From Bisporella sp. PMI_857 (lineage: Eukaryota; Ascomycota; Leotiomycetes; Helotiales; Helotiaceae): DNA of 64,000 bases. This document shows, in pieces, positions 35,013 through 47,027 of this stretch; within the stretch, counting starts at the first letter, position 1, and each line of letters begins with the position of its first letter. The notes under the pieces are model-generated. The model worked only from the letters and a program-made list of their open reading frames with translations, was not told the origin of the DNA and searched no databases. Position numbers and translations under genes: made by a program. The stretch is from positions 1-64,000 of the forward strand of contig JAJSPD010000023.1 in assembly GCA_021307315.1 (NCBI GenBank), read 5' to 3'.

Positions 35013-36608
35013 ATGTCTTCGTCACCTGCTACCCGGAGTCAGGCATCGCTCTCTCCATCTGCTTCCCAATCCCGACCCATATCCCACGATATTCCTCTAG
35101 AGACCCTTGTGTCACATCTACTTGCATCCAAACGTTCTCTATCATCCATAAGCACTGTATGGCGAGCGAATGAAATTGTAACAACTGCGCGGTCATTCCT
35201 GGAGGAAAGTGTGAAGCTATCCGCCAAAACTGGATTTGTGAGAAATTGCATCACGGATCAAGCAAAGCTACTGGGGCAAGTGAGACGCGGGGTCGAGAAT
35301 GTCAGTAAGGATGGACATAGTGAGTTCGAGGTAATGTGCCTGATTTTCATTATTGAATGTAGACTGATAGAAGCAAAGGCCGTGATTGAGTCGCTAGACA
35401 GAGCAAATAAGCGGCTGGAGTCAACGATGGATGTCCTGCGATCCACCATGGTGCAAGCTGCTTTTCGGCCTGTTGCTGAAGAACCTAGATCTCTTCTTGA
35501 CTTCATAGATGAACATAGTGTTGATACTATACGCGATGCGATCAAAGCCTCAATACGAGAATCTAGAGTAATGCACCACGAGCCTCTTTAGTTTTTCACG
35601 TCTAACAAACTCCAGGAAGCACAATCTTCATTTAGTACCTCGATACTCTCCTTCGACGACGATCTTCGCGAATTGAAAGCTGCAATAACCTCTGCTCCTA
35701 GGCTCAACGCATCCCAATCGAATGCATCGTTGACCGAATCTCCTATCCCCGAAAACCTCCACGCACTCGAAACTCATGCCCAAGAAATGGCATCTCTTCT
35801 TGACTCTCTTGTTAATCACTATGATGCGTGTGTTGATGCGGTTCGGCATACAGAAGGCGGATATGCAGCTGTGAGGGATGCAACCTCGAATCAGCCACCA
35901 GATGCCGAGCACGTCTCTATGTCAGGAGTGATGAGCACAAGTCAGACAGGAGAAGAGCAGCCCTTGAGCGAAGAAGAGAGGAAAGAAATGCTCATAGTTT
36001 TGGAAAACGATGCAGGTCAAGTAGATGATGTAGTGGCAGAACTGCGAGAGCGTTTAGACGAAATGGAATTAAGATATGAAGCGATCCAGGAGCACGTCTC
36101 AAAGCTTAAAGAAGCGTACGATGCTACCGTCTCAGCATATAAAATATTGGGATCGATCAGTGTCCATTTACCTGGATATCTTATGGCAGCTTCTGACTTT
36201 CGGATGCACTGGGACGAGACAAAGGAGCAAATCCAAGAGCAACTAGACGAATTGGAAAATATGCGTCTGTTTTATGAACAATATTATAACTCATACGATG
36301 GCCTCCTCCTGGAAGCCTACCGTCGGAATCATAGCGAGCAGAAAATCAAAAATCTAATTAAGAAGACGATGGAGCAGATCGACAAAATCCGTGAAGCAGA
36401 TATGCAGGAACGAGAGTCTTTCCGCGCTGAGGTAAGCGACTACTTGCCAGGCGATCTCTGGGGCGGAGTTGGAGATGCCGCACCCAAATGGGCAATCCAA
36501 CAGCTCAGCAGCGAGAACAAGCAGAGTGTCGAAAGCCCAAATTTGGAAAGGAGTGTGGTAGAAGCTGCTAAGCGACGTGAGAAGGAACGGATGAACTATA
36601 AACGGTGA
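35013..36608 (+). CDS. ATG17: Autophagy scaffold protein Atg17
   Basis: 499 residues, exons 35013-35330, 35379-35567 and 35616-36608. Nearly all predicted helix/coiled coil, as expected for the S-shaped Atg17 dimer that organises the Atg1 complex at the phagophore assembly site. Family landmarks are SLDRANKRLESTMDVLRSTM, a long central helix (DDVVAELRERLDEMELRYEA), FYEQYYNSYDGLLLEAYRR and the C-terminal SDYLPGDLWGG. The first intron (35331-35378, 48 bp) is stop-free and a multiple of three, so it can be mistaken for exon; removing it joins HSEFE directly to AVIESLD as in the family. A Ser-rich tail of about 20 residues precedes the first helix. Confidence 0.92.
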
Positions 36609-36746
36609 GATGTAGATTCTTCGCTATTAGTCCTAGCAATATAACAAGCACGGTCAAGGAATTTCCGAGTACACATCGTTGGGTGAAGGTGGTTCAAGCC
36701 AATCGATGGGCACTTCATTCACAGGCAGCATTTGTCTAGCCTCCGC

Positions 36747-37654
36747 CTATTCTCTGATGGCCTCAAAGTCACGACATTTATGCATCGTGTTGAAATCAAC
36801 GAAAGGCTCTGGCTCCTTTGGATGGATCCATATTTGACCCATGAATCCAATATCAACCTGGCACATAAGCTGCTGTCTGATGGTGTCTAGACAATGTGCT
36901 TTTCTTCTATAAGCCTCTTTCTCAACCCAGTTTTATCGATTTAAAGGCAAGACACACTTACAAATATGCAATTTAAGAATATGCATGTCATTTTTGAATG
37001 CCCCGTTGCCCAAACCCTTATAATAATTATAGTTATAGAAGAGGCTCTGGCGGAGTAGGTTCAGACAATGCAACTGATGCAAGCCTTCAACATTTGCTGG
37101 ATAGCCGCCACCGTATTTTTCATTGAGATGGACGTGTGAGGGTGCGAGGCCTGATATTTGAGCAAGTGATGGGGGAATGGCGATGCTACGGTAGTTCACT
37201 CCGAGTGCTTCCCAGGCTGCGTCGACTTCTGCACTGGCATCGCCGCGATAGATGTTGGGCTTGAGGAGGGAACCGTTAAAGGGGGTTAGCGTGTAAGTCA
37301 GAGAAATGTCCTCGAGGATCGGTGCTAAGAGCTGTGAGTCTTTATCGCTCGGGAAAGCAATTCTGATGAGACTAAGAACTTCCACATACAATATTGAGTT
37401 ATGCCTAACACCGAAACGACTTTATTTCCCATCATCGCTTCCCAGTTCCGCCCGATATAGAAGGATATCAGGGCGATGACGATGATGCAAAAAGAAGCGA
37501 GAACTACGAGGAACCATGGCGTTTGGGCTCTATCTTCGTGGTGGGCGAGCGCCGACCTGACAACAGTGACGGAAGATGGCGTTGATGGGCGGGAAAGTGG
37601 GGACTGGGGAACTGGTTGGAACCTGAATACTTTGGAAGAGGGTTTAGAGAACAT
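36747..37654 (-). CDS. UstYa-family oxidase (DUF3328)
   Basis: 259 residues, exons 37654-37390, 37324-36962 and 36898-36747. One N-terminal membrane helix (WFLVVLASFCIIVIALISFY, about residues 47-66) puts the rest in the secretory lumen. Both family HxxHC copper-type motifs are present: HQLHC at about 171-175 (EGLHQLHCLNLLRQ) and HISHC at about 208-212. The second is formed only after splicing and is followed by LDTIRQQLMC. The QYSPIL segment after the first intron also fits. UstYa proteins modify ribosomal peptides oxidatively (ustiloxin, phomopsin, asperipin types), although relatives act in other pathways. It diverges from the secreted YG-repeat peptide gene 1 kb away. Confidence 0.93.
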
Positions 37655-38649
37655 TTTCTCGCAAAAAAAGATCGCGGGTCGTGCGGTGGTTGGATCTGTT
37701 ATGGATACATTTACAGGGCTTGAGCTTGTTCATGGAGCAGAGCTGCCTGTCTCATAGAAGGTTATCATCATGTTCCCAATGGCGATCGAACTTCGGCGAA
37801 CTGATTCCTATGGTCACACCAGGATACAACCGAAATATCGAAATTTGATGGCGCTTTAAATTCCATCACATAACCTGGGTTGCCTGGAAAAAGCAACGAA
37901 GTTGGGGAGTGTTGTGCTAAGTCGGCGCCATCTAGTGCAACATTGTGTTGTCCTACAGTGAGACAATGCCTATCCCCGGTATTAGCTGTCTTTGCCACTT
38001 GTTTCATTTTCGCAAGCTTTCATGTGAATTTATACAATACTTGGAGGACTTGAAGGATTCTCAAATGGGTATACTTATTCTCAGAATTTCATAGATGCTA
38101 TAGACGCTATGTAAGACATTTTATACTGTTTATGCTCATCAAACTTTGGGGAGATCTGCTGGTTCTTTTTGGCAAAGTGCAACTGTTTCTTGAGCTTCAT
38201 ATTGCATAATACTCTCCACTCTCAATGGATTAGGAGCAACTATGAGGCGTTTATTTGTGCTGAATATCGTCTCTTTAGCGTCAGAGATTTCTCCAAGATA
38301 GTCAGCTGCTTAATGCTTCGTCGTAGCCACTTATTTGTAATTAGGCGGATTAATCACGATCTCTTTCATTCTGCCAATCATTAATTTCATCAAGAATCTT
38401 CGTAATCATGTGAGAATTGAGCCATCGACCGAGGATGTGTATTCAGAATGGTCACCGAGACATTTGCGAGGCTTACTTGCTTGTAACAGTATGCTAAAAA
38501 GAGATAGTCCCGTATTTCTATTTCTTAGTAGTGTGACATCGAATATTACCATTTGTAGTATATAAAGTTGTAGCATAGCCCGCCATTTCATTCTTTCAAC
38601 TTCAACTTCCATTAACACGATCATCCGTGGATTAAACTTGACCGCCATA
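37655..38649. promoter_or_regulatory. Putative bidirectional promoter between UstYa gene and YG peptide
   Basis: 995 bp between the two divergent starts. A 79-codon minus-strand open frame (38007-37768, starting MKQVAKTANTGDRHC) lies inside; it has no known domain and no signal peptide, and is left uncalled. Confidence 0.35.
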
Positions 38650-38886
38650 ATGAAGTTCCCTATCACATTTCTCATTACATTGGCTGCATCGGTGCTCGCC
38701 ACGCCAGTCGCAGACCCCAACATTGTCGTTCGAGAGCCAACGACGCCGACAGTTGCTCCATCGAGCTCGACTCCGAGCCCAACTACCACGACCATTGCCA
38801 ATTACGGCAATTATGGCGCGTATGGAAAGTATGGCACATACGGCAACTATGGAGTATACAAGCGTTCAGAGGAAGAAGCCGAGTGA
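38650..38886 (+). CDS. Secreted Tyr/Gly-repeat peptide precursor (candidate RiPP or KEP precursor)
   Basis: Single-exon 78-residue protein. A signal peptide (MKFPITFLITLAASVLA) is followed by a Thr/Pro/Ser-rich linker. Then come six tandem tripeptides of form xYG (x = Asn, Asn, Ala, Lys, Thr, Asn), closed by VYKR, a Kex2-type dibasic site, and an acidic tail SEEEAE. Signal peptide plus repeated aromatic core plus KR is the plan of fungal kexin-processed peptides and of dikaritin RiPP precursors. The nearest genes are a UstYa-family oxidase and a laccase, both able in principle to act on tyrosine. There is only one KR, so one core per precursor, unlike the many-core dikaritins. It could also be a structural wall peptide. 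Start: an upstream in-frame codon at 38638 is not ATG. Confidence 0.75.
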   Translation: MKFPITFLITLAASVLATPVADPNIVVREPTTPTVAPSSSTPSPTTTTIANYGNYGAYGKYGTYGNYGVYKRSEEEAE

Positions 38887-39746
38887 AGAATTTTGGTAGA
38901 TGGTATGTTCAATCATGAGATAGACAGCAAGTTTCACTAATCAGCGGTTTTTTTCTCAAAGCCATCGGATCATAACAAATGTCTCTGGGATTAAGCATTT
39001 TTCTCTTGAGGGGTAGCGATATTCCGTGGGCTATATTCTTGTTCGGTGATAAGAGTGATAGTATTACATTCACATCAGGTATATTGATGCTTGATTACGT
39101 TTTGGCTATCTGAACGGAATAAAATGAGGATTATCAAGGTAGTTGCTTCTCCATGCTCTGTTTTCTTGGTTCTAAGTGACTGCTTCCGAAATCTCAATTA
39201 TCTACGACGATCTCCTCGTGAATTTTGGCTGCTTGTTACAGTATTCTTGCATTCCATCCAGGCTCTCGAAGTTGTAGCGCAAGAGGTAGATAGAGTGCTA
39301 TCTTGGTGACGACCTTTACAAGTGGTGTGAGTCTAGGCTAGGTAATGAGGTAAAGTTCAGAGCATTGAACAGAAACATAGACTCGTTCTGTTTAGACCAT
39401 GGATATGGGGTTATAAATGCTAGTTCTTTGTTAAATATTAGCTTTGCGCAATGGCGGATCATCGAAGAGTTTTGTAACCACCCGTTTTAGAAGGCGTTGA
39501 AGTCAGCATATATTAGGTGTAATAGCACACTGACCAGAAGCATTTGCCTTTTAGTCTTCAATAAAGGTCCGCAACAGATCTACTTGCACAGCAACTTGTA
39601 ATAACATCCGCCAACTATGCCTTCACCACACAAGAGTTAAAATCTTCATTGCTGTTTAAATTGAAAGTTCATATGTATTCATGTGTCCGGATTCACATCC
39701 ATAGTGCCTCGAAAATAATAAGCAATCCCCAAATATGTGACTATAC
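38887..39746. other. Convergent 3' intergenic region
   Basis: Between the YG-peptide stop and the laccase stop. No gene recognised; the frame at 39091-39309 has no domain. Confidence 0.55.
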
Positions 39747-42370
39747 CTAGCGCAAGCCCGAGTCAATCTGATTTACGACCGTTGTACCCGTGAACACAGC
39801 CCAGTCTCTACAAGTCTGCGCCATGATGCTCGGAATATTCAACTTTGCAATATCTGCCGGTCTCTCTAGCACCGTGACATACAATCCAGCACTCACATGC
39901 CACGCGATATGACAGTGTAGTGGCCAGGCACCTGGGTTGTCCGAATCGAACTGCAGAACCAGGTATCCATTACCTTGGATAATCTGGACATCTCTTCTTT
40001 GAGGATTTGATGGGTTGACTATGGCACCATTCCAGGTTCCGATACCTTCGGCGAGGACTTGCATGTTGTGGCCGTGTAGATGAATAGGATGGACGATGGG
40101 AAGTGGGTTTCGAAGGTGTATGCGGACGCTGGAGTTCGAGCCGAAATTGTAGACATTCCATTGTGGGGAATTGGGGTATGAGTTGTTGCCCAGATTCGAG
40201 AGAAGAAGGATTGGCTGATTATAATTTGCTCGGAAGGAGACGCCATTCATAGTCCACAGGATATGGCCTGTTGCATTCTGAATTAGGTTGATATCGATTA
40301 CTTTGGTCGTTGCCGGAGTTGTAGCTGCTGCGATTGGGTACCACGGTCTCGTCCGAGTTAGGGCGTCCTGATTCCATTAAAAAAAGTTACCACTAAGTTG
40401 AGTGAACTTACATTCGCACATCCAGTCAGAACGGAGGCAGTGAAATCTGGCCAAGCGACAGTCTGTGGCATGGTTGGCACTCCTGTTGAAGATAGCTTAA
40501 GGGCCTCGGTTGTATAATAGGCTATTGCTTTTGCTTCTGGGCCGTTACTAAGCGAGCAAGGCGCTGCTGCAATAGATGAACGAATAGCCCAAGCATCAGT
40601 TGCGCCAGTAATTCCTTGAACGATTACGTCCACTCGTTGACCAATACCAAGCGTGACAACTAAATTACGTTAGAGAGCTCCGATACAGCTTAGGACAGTA
40701 GAATAAACCTTTAGTATCATAAGGTATCACGGGAACAAAATCATTGGCAATGACGGTCATGGTGTGGCCATCAATGCTAAACTTCTCGATAGCCTCCGCT
40801 CCTGCATTGATGAGCCGAATGCGATGCTTCTTGCCTGCTGTAAACTTGAAAATACTCGGCGGTGCATCATTAGTGCACACGGCTACATCACCAGGGAGCT
40901 TTTTTGAACAATCAAAATTGTTTCTTCCATTGATGAGATTGTTGTCAGATGCTGGTGCCTGTGGAAATTAGCAAGATAGTTACCCTAGGCATAGACAGTG
41001 CTAGCAAACAATTTTAGTTGGATCAGTACCCATGACGTCTTCTATAAGGTCGAAATACTCCCGGTGGTAATGATCAGAGAGGAGGAGAGGTCCAATATCT
41101 ACACTGGTTAGCAAGCTAGATATGCATTAGTCGATCGAAGTTGGAGAGAATTACCAATATCATAGGCGACTGTTTGTGGGCCGTAGATCACCATTGGCCC
41201 GACCAATCCTCCAGCATATTGAGCAGAGTAATGAGAATGATACCATGATGTACCATATAGATCTGCAGTGAATGTGTATGTGAATGTGCCTCCAGGAGGT
41301 ATCGGGCATTGTGTAACCCCTGGAACTCTACATCAATTAGCATTAACTTCTATAATTGAGCAGTCAATTCAGATTGCAAGAGGTTAAACGAATCTCTGAG
41401 ATACAATGAGCCATGTTTAGACAACATTAACTTGGCCTTCTTCGTACCCCAAAGGCGTCCTCATGATGAAGTTGATGTTTCGAGGTCAAAGCCACAGATT
41501 AGTAAATGGTTCTGAGAAATATCTTTGGAAAAAATTTCAATCACATACCCATCCATCCATCTGTAGAGGATTAGCGCCATAATGAAAATTATATTATTAT
41601 ATAGCCTACTGTGATTGCTTTTGCAAAATGCCGTGCCAATGTAGACCTGTTCCTTCTGGAGGATCTGTGATTTTGTTGTGGACAGTAACTTGGATAGTGT
41701 CACCCCTGAAAGTCTTAGCGTCTATGCTTGCTAATATTGGTCACAGAACAAAGCATTACCAATTTGCTTGGATGAGCGGTGCTGGGAATTGATCGTTGAT
41801 TACCAAAGAGTCCTTAAGGTAGCCATCAGGAGACTTCTTTGCTCTTGTAATTGTAAAATCATATCTTCGAATTAGACTAGGATAAGCTAAGGTTAGAAAA
41901 CCAGCTTGAGAGGGAGAAATATATGTTTTTTTACCCTGTATTTGGTGGATCCTGATCTAGAAAAGAGTCAACTTGCATCTAAGGAGGCTTTAGTGATGTA
42001 CTTACAGGCGTTGGTGTTGTTTGCTGTCCTTGTTCCCCATGGCCAACCATTGGGAAGTGGCTGATATATAATATCAGCAAAGTTCTCGTCCTCTCTGAGC
42101 ACTGCTTTGTACACAACCAGATAAATTGTCTCTGGCGTGGCCCTTGAGTGGAAAACCCCTGAAACATGGTGCAACTAAGACAAAAAACAAGCAGATCTTC
42201 ACTTACAACTGTTTGGCCATCGCCTCCACTCCCAAGGAAGAAGACGGGAAGGTTGGGATATGTGTCTAGAACGCCAGGTTAGCCAACTTCTAGTAGCCGT
42301 ATAGATTAGACCTGCTTTGTGCGACTACACAGAGGAGCCTGCAAATTACGACAGATATGCTGAACTTCAT
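39747..42370 (-). CDS. Laccase (ascomycete multicopper oxidase)
   Basis: Secreted copper oxidase with many small exons. Good ones are 42158-42006, 41956-41935, 41864-41760, 41705-41610, 41560-41549 and 41327-41155, then pieces to 39747. The start at 42370 gives a signal-like peptide ([14 protein letters not shown]), but the first junction is uncertain. Copper ligand blocks are present in order: [32 protein letters not shown] and [14 protein letters not shown]. The chain ends IDSGLR; ascomycete laccases usually have a DSG(L/V/I) C-terminal plug exposed by processing, so here only one Arg would be removed. Likely oxidises phenols outside the cell or in the secretory path. Next to the YG peptide and UstYa gene. 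Confidence 0.92.
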
Positions 42371-45300
42371 TGTAAGTATCTTGTGAAATGATGATGCAAG
42401 AGAGCTGACGCACAGGAACAAAAGTAAACAGTCGAACAAGGCAAGGCTGAGGCCTTCTTATAGTCGTAGTTGCCTTTATATCTTTGCCGATAGTCACGTG
42501 TGGATTGGAAATACTTTTCAGAGAAAGCCATGCTAGCAGGTGTGGCTTTTGTGCCGTCCTAACCTCAGTGTCTATACAATGCCACTAATTATAGTTCTAT
42601 ATATCGTGCATATACTGCACGCAGAGCTAGGATCGGACTCATGTAGTCAAGCCTAGATCACTTGGCAATTTGAGGACATGCTTTGGGCATCCTTCTTTGA
42701 AAAGTTTGCATCCATTGACTTTGTCCACGAAGCAAAAGGAGCTATTGAATAATGTAATACACATTTTTCTTTCATAAAGCTTTATGAGATAAATAGTAGC
42801 AGAGCAGGATATCCATATGATAATGGATATGGAGCTTGAGATTATGGCCAACGCATAAAGGTGATCTGCAACGCAGTCAGCCTCCGAGGCAAATACAATG
42901 GATTTAATGGGAGCAACGGCAATAGGTTTGCATCTAAAAACTAGTAATCATGCTGGCTGATAGCCTAATACATTCAGGATGCCTCAAACATAACCAAAGG
43001 AAGAGCAGCAAGGGCTTGGTGCAGGTTCGTCCATTCACTTTGAGTAAAGATCGTCGTTTTTTTGCATGGAGTCTCAGTATCAAAAGTATGAGATTCTTGT
43101 CTTCAGAGTACAGGGTATGATTCGTACTGGATCGTGCCTGGTCGACCGCTCTGGCTACAGCTGTTCTATGTTTGGACTTTTGAATGCGTGCGGGATTGGC
43201 CTTTGACGGGAAATTTTTTACCCGAGGTACCAATGAAGGGAGCTAAGTTCAAAACGATTACGTTCAGGTGAACTGAAGGACCATCAAGAAGGTTATTCGT
43301 CATCTGAATAGCAATTTCCAGGCCAGGAGCCGCAGACTTGGCACATCGAAGTTGATCTAGAGTCCACGTTATTCAAATACTGGTAAGCTGCAAGGATTGT
43401 TTACGAAGAACAGCCGATTTTTATCAAAGGGGAGCATTGGAATTTATCCGTATCGGTTCCTAGACCAATCAATTGTGAAGAGAATCGAAGTCCGGTCGTT
43501 AAGTATTTTTCGTTCTATTATGCCTGAACAACAGCATTCCAGAATTACAATCTCTTTGCATGCGTGGCCGCTCCCTCGCATTACAATGTAAAGCTCTTGA
43601 CTGTCAATTGTGAAAACCAGCATTGAAACAAATCTCTCTTCATTGCAGCGAGGTCGAGATCCCCGAATGTCTTGGCAGTGGGTACACCCCGGATCTACGC
43701 TGTCTAAAAATAGACTTATAACAAGCCGTGCCTTGTAAGGATCTCTCCGCAACTTTCCCATGTTCATTACATCTTTGCTGAGGAACGGATTCACTTTGCA
43801 GCCTATCAAATACTCGATGAAACCGTCAATGAGCGTGATTTTCGGAGATTTCGGGCCCGGGACGCTATCAGGAGGAACGTGACATCAACCTTGCAGCTCT
43901 CGTATGTCCATATCTTGCACAACCGAGGCATTCAATTAATATAAAGCGCAGGAGACGATCCCAGCATAGATATTTTGTCTATTTGGCTAAAATCTGTGCA
44001 TGCTTCAATACTCTGTACCAAAGATTTGGATACATTTTGTAGAATGGTTGGCTTGATTTTCACGACGAGTGTTTGTAGAGTGGTTAACTCGTATCATAGG
44101 ATGTAGGACCAACAATCAGGAAATCGAGCATAACGAAACGCCATTGAGCTCCTTGGAACACGCCAAATTGTGATTATCTTGAGCCCTGTTAATTTCTAAA
44201 TCACCCGAGACAGGTAGAGAAATCTCTGAGAGAGGTAGGAGTTCTTTCGAGAAAACTTCATACCAACTCGTGAGCTAACTGGCACTCGCACACTAACGGA
44301 AGGTCATCCAATCTCCTCAAAACTCTTCAGAGGCTCCTGATAGTCCTGCAGTATCAAATTGCTTTGAGCTATCGGTTCCGTGCTAATTGGGAACTTGATT
44401 TCCCAAAGTTTTATCCATTATCCTCTTTAGAGTCATGTGATCAAAACTGATTATCTAGAGTAGAAAAAGACGGCAGCAGGGATTGAGACATCGAGCGCTA
44501 CGCTTTGCCCTCAAATCGGGATTCTTCACCTTAGGTTCCATTCTGCGCGACCGACCTATTGCGCTCACAGTGCCAGAAGTCCCTCATGACTTCACAGGCC
44601 TTACACTGCTGCAGTGAAACACCATCGCCATTCGAAGAGCTTTGAAAAGAAAACTCCTATAAAGAGATAGCGACATATACTAAAAATCGATGTCCTATTG
44701 GTATCAGATGACCTCTATACCGTATTATTGTAGTACTTCATGTTGTTCAACGATGAATTGCATGGCATCATCTGCTGACTGGTGGTTGGGTCTCGACTTG
44801 CACAGTTATCAAGACTTGACGCTCAGAAGCAAATAGCTACTGTGACTCTCGAATGATGGTTTGATCAAGTAGTTGGCTGTTTCCGTTGCGAAGATTCCCT
44901 GGCTTCTTCTGACTTCATCCCACTCTCTAATGCGGGTCATGTGTGTCATCAGAAACCCCATCTTCTCTCCCTTGCTCACGAATTTATCATATATGGCATG
45001 CGGTGATCTCAGGGGCCGATAAAGCAATTCAAATTTCCATCCATGGAGAAATCTAACTTGCCGGGACCGAAATCTGTTCTTGGTCCTTGCCCATCAAGAT
45101 ACGTTTCCATATTTTGACCTGTCACATTGGTTTTGGCAAATTCTATCTTTTCAGGCTCCTTGCTCAATTGTGTGAATTGTCGCCCAAGGCCTGTGTCTAG
45201 CCCTAATTCCCAAGAGATCGACCATGACCTCATAAGCGTAGACTTTGAGAATATGCGGTGGTAACTCAGGGGTTTCCACTCTCTTCTATCTCCGATATAG

Positions 45301-47027
45301 AGGTTGAATATCCTATGGCTGTAGGAATTGGAATTTTGCGAAGCAGAATATTTCGCCGGTTTTTTGGGGGGTATTCCAGGATGTAGAAATATATACAGCT
45401 CAATTCTTTCAACTCAAAATTCAAGAATAAAACAAAAGTCAGCACAGGTAGATGATTTAAGCTAGTGGAGCCTCGATCTATTGCCAAGACACTACTCAGC
45501 CCCGTCTTGCCTAGTCCAAAGTCAATATCATATGTCATATTTTGATCTTTGGTGTCAATATGCGCCATCTGCCTGTTGCAATCCAGCTGTATCTATCAGT
45601 GCCATAATTGATAGCTATGAAACGTAGGCAGCACCCGTCGTTAAAAGAAAAAGGACGATTTTCCTTAGGTGAGCCAAGTAACCTGTGCGGCAATGAGAGA
45701 CCAAGCCGGAACAAGGACTGCTCAGATAAGGAGATCAACTCGTATCATACATTGGCACTGATAGCGGACTCTACGAATACCCCGCAGTCCCGAGTCTGAC
45801 TCTTGACCGCGGGATCGTAAAAGAGCCAACAGCCTGCCAGGCCGAGGAGATTTCTGTACAAATACACGACAGTATTCATCTTTATTATATCATCTGACTA
45901 TTATTCAAATTTGTCTCCATGTTTGTTATAGTTCAGCTGTCAGCTTATATCTTGACGCTCAACTGCAGTATTTGTTCATCCCGCATGACCCACGGGATGC
46001 CAAGCAACTACTCTCGAGCTTGTGATGTAACACCAATGCCAGCCCTGGCATGATCCCACTTGGTTCGCCTTGCTCTAAATAAGAACAATTTCCTTCTTGC
46101 TCAAGAATTGTGAAATGCGTACTCGAGTACGAGAGAATGCTAATCTTGTACCTGCCAAGCTGTTGCCAATGCAAATTTCGTAGTTGGCTGCTCATCAGGC
46201 TCGTATGAGAGTGGAGAGAGAGTGCCTTAGGCGAGGTATTTTTTTTTTCTACTTCGCATATTTGGCTTACTATTGTATCATGCTGGCAGCTCAAAAGGTG
46301 GTATTTGATTTGCCCAGAGCTGATGTTATACCGCTTAATATGATTTTCTTTGCCCTGACCTGCACCTGTGGAAAGACCCCAAGTATTATTTGCTTGCCAT
46401 TCATAATGTCCCTGCGCGATGCCTCAATAGCAAAAAATGAGTGAAGGAATGAAGCTACGTTTATCTGATCCTTGTTTATAGAATCAATTTTCATACAATT
46501 TTTGGTGTCTCTTAATCTCTGCCTGATATATCTTCGAGATTCTGCCTATGAGTAAGCTCCTGGACTTGCAGCCTAGTGCATTATTCTCACACCGAGAAGG
46601 CATGAATAAATAGTTGTGTACAACTTTACAAGCGGTCGAATCAAGACACTCTCCCGCGCTGATATTTGTGGAATGGTCTCCTGTTCGTACATGCTACTAA
46701 GTGGTCGTGCACAAGGAGGCTGGAATACGACTCTCGGCTCTCTTGGCGCGCCTTGGCATGAAGTCAAAGCGCAGTTAAAAAGGACCCCTGTAGGCACCTC
46801 CCTGGTTCGGGAGCCTTGCTACTACACTCTGCTTGGTATGGCAAGACCATTTAGTCGATAGTCCGGTCGTCTTTACGCAATCCGGCTTGCATACCCAGCC
46901 TCAGAGCTTATCAGCTTTGCGTCAACTATGGCTCTATATAAGCGCCTTTGCTGCACTTACCTCTGGAGTACTTTCATTCGACCTTTATCTCACTTACAAA
47001 GCGGAAGACTCTGATACGTCAATCGTG
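42371..47027. other. 4.7-kb gene-poor region
   Basis: No intact gene recognised. Minus-strand frames at 45568-44809 contain two short blocks (YDIDFGLGK and TDFGPGK) that recall the DFGxGKP motif of BAHD-type acyltransferases, but no other family motif was found. A 121-codon minus frame at 43809-43444 is Cys-rich without a known domain. Possibly decayed coding DNA. Confidence 0.45.

Noticed and set aside
37768..38007. 79-codon minus-strand frame in the UstYa/peptide promoter
   Set aside because: No domain, signal peptide or repeat; could be chance, although composition is protein-like.
38406..38801. Minus-strand frame opposite the YG peptide
   Set aside because: Antisense shadow of the peptide gene; Val/Gly-rich translation mirrors the plus-strand codons.
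43444..43809. 121-codon Cys-rich minus-strand frame
   Set aside because: No recognisable family, no clear exon neighbours; not called as a gene.
44809..45568. Possible BAHD-type acyltransferase remnant (YDIDFGLGK, TDFGPGK)
   Set aside because: Only the short DFGxGK block was seen, twice, with no HxxxD motif or start; too weak to call.
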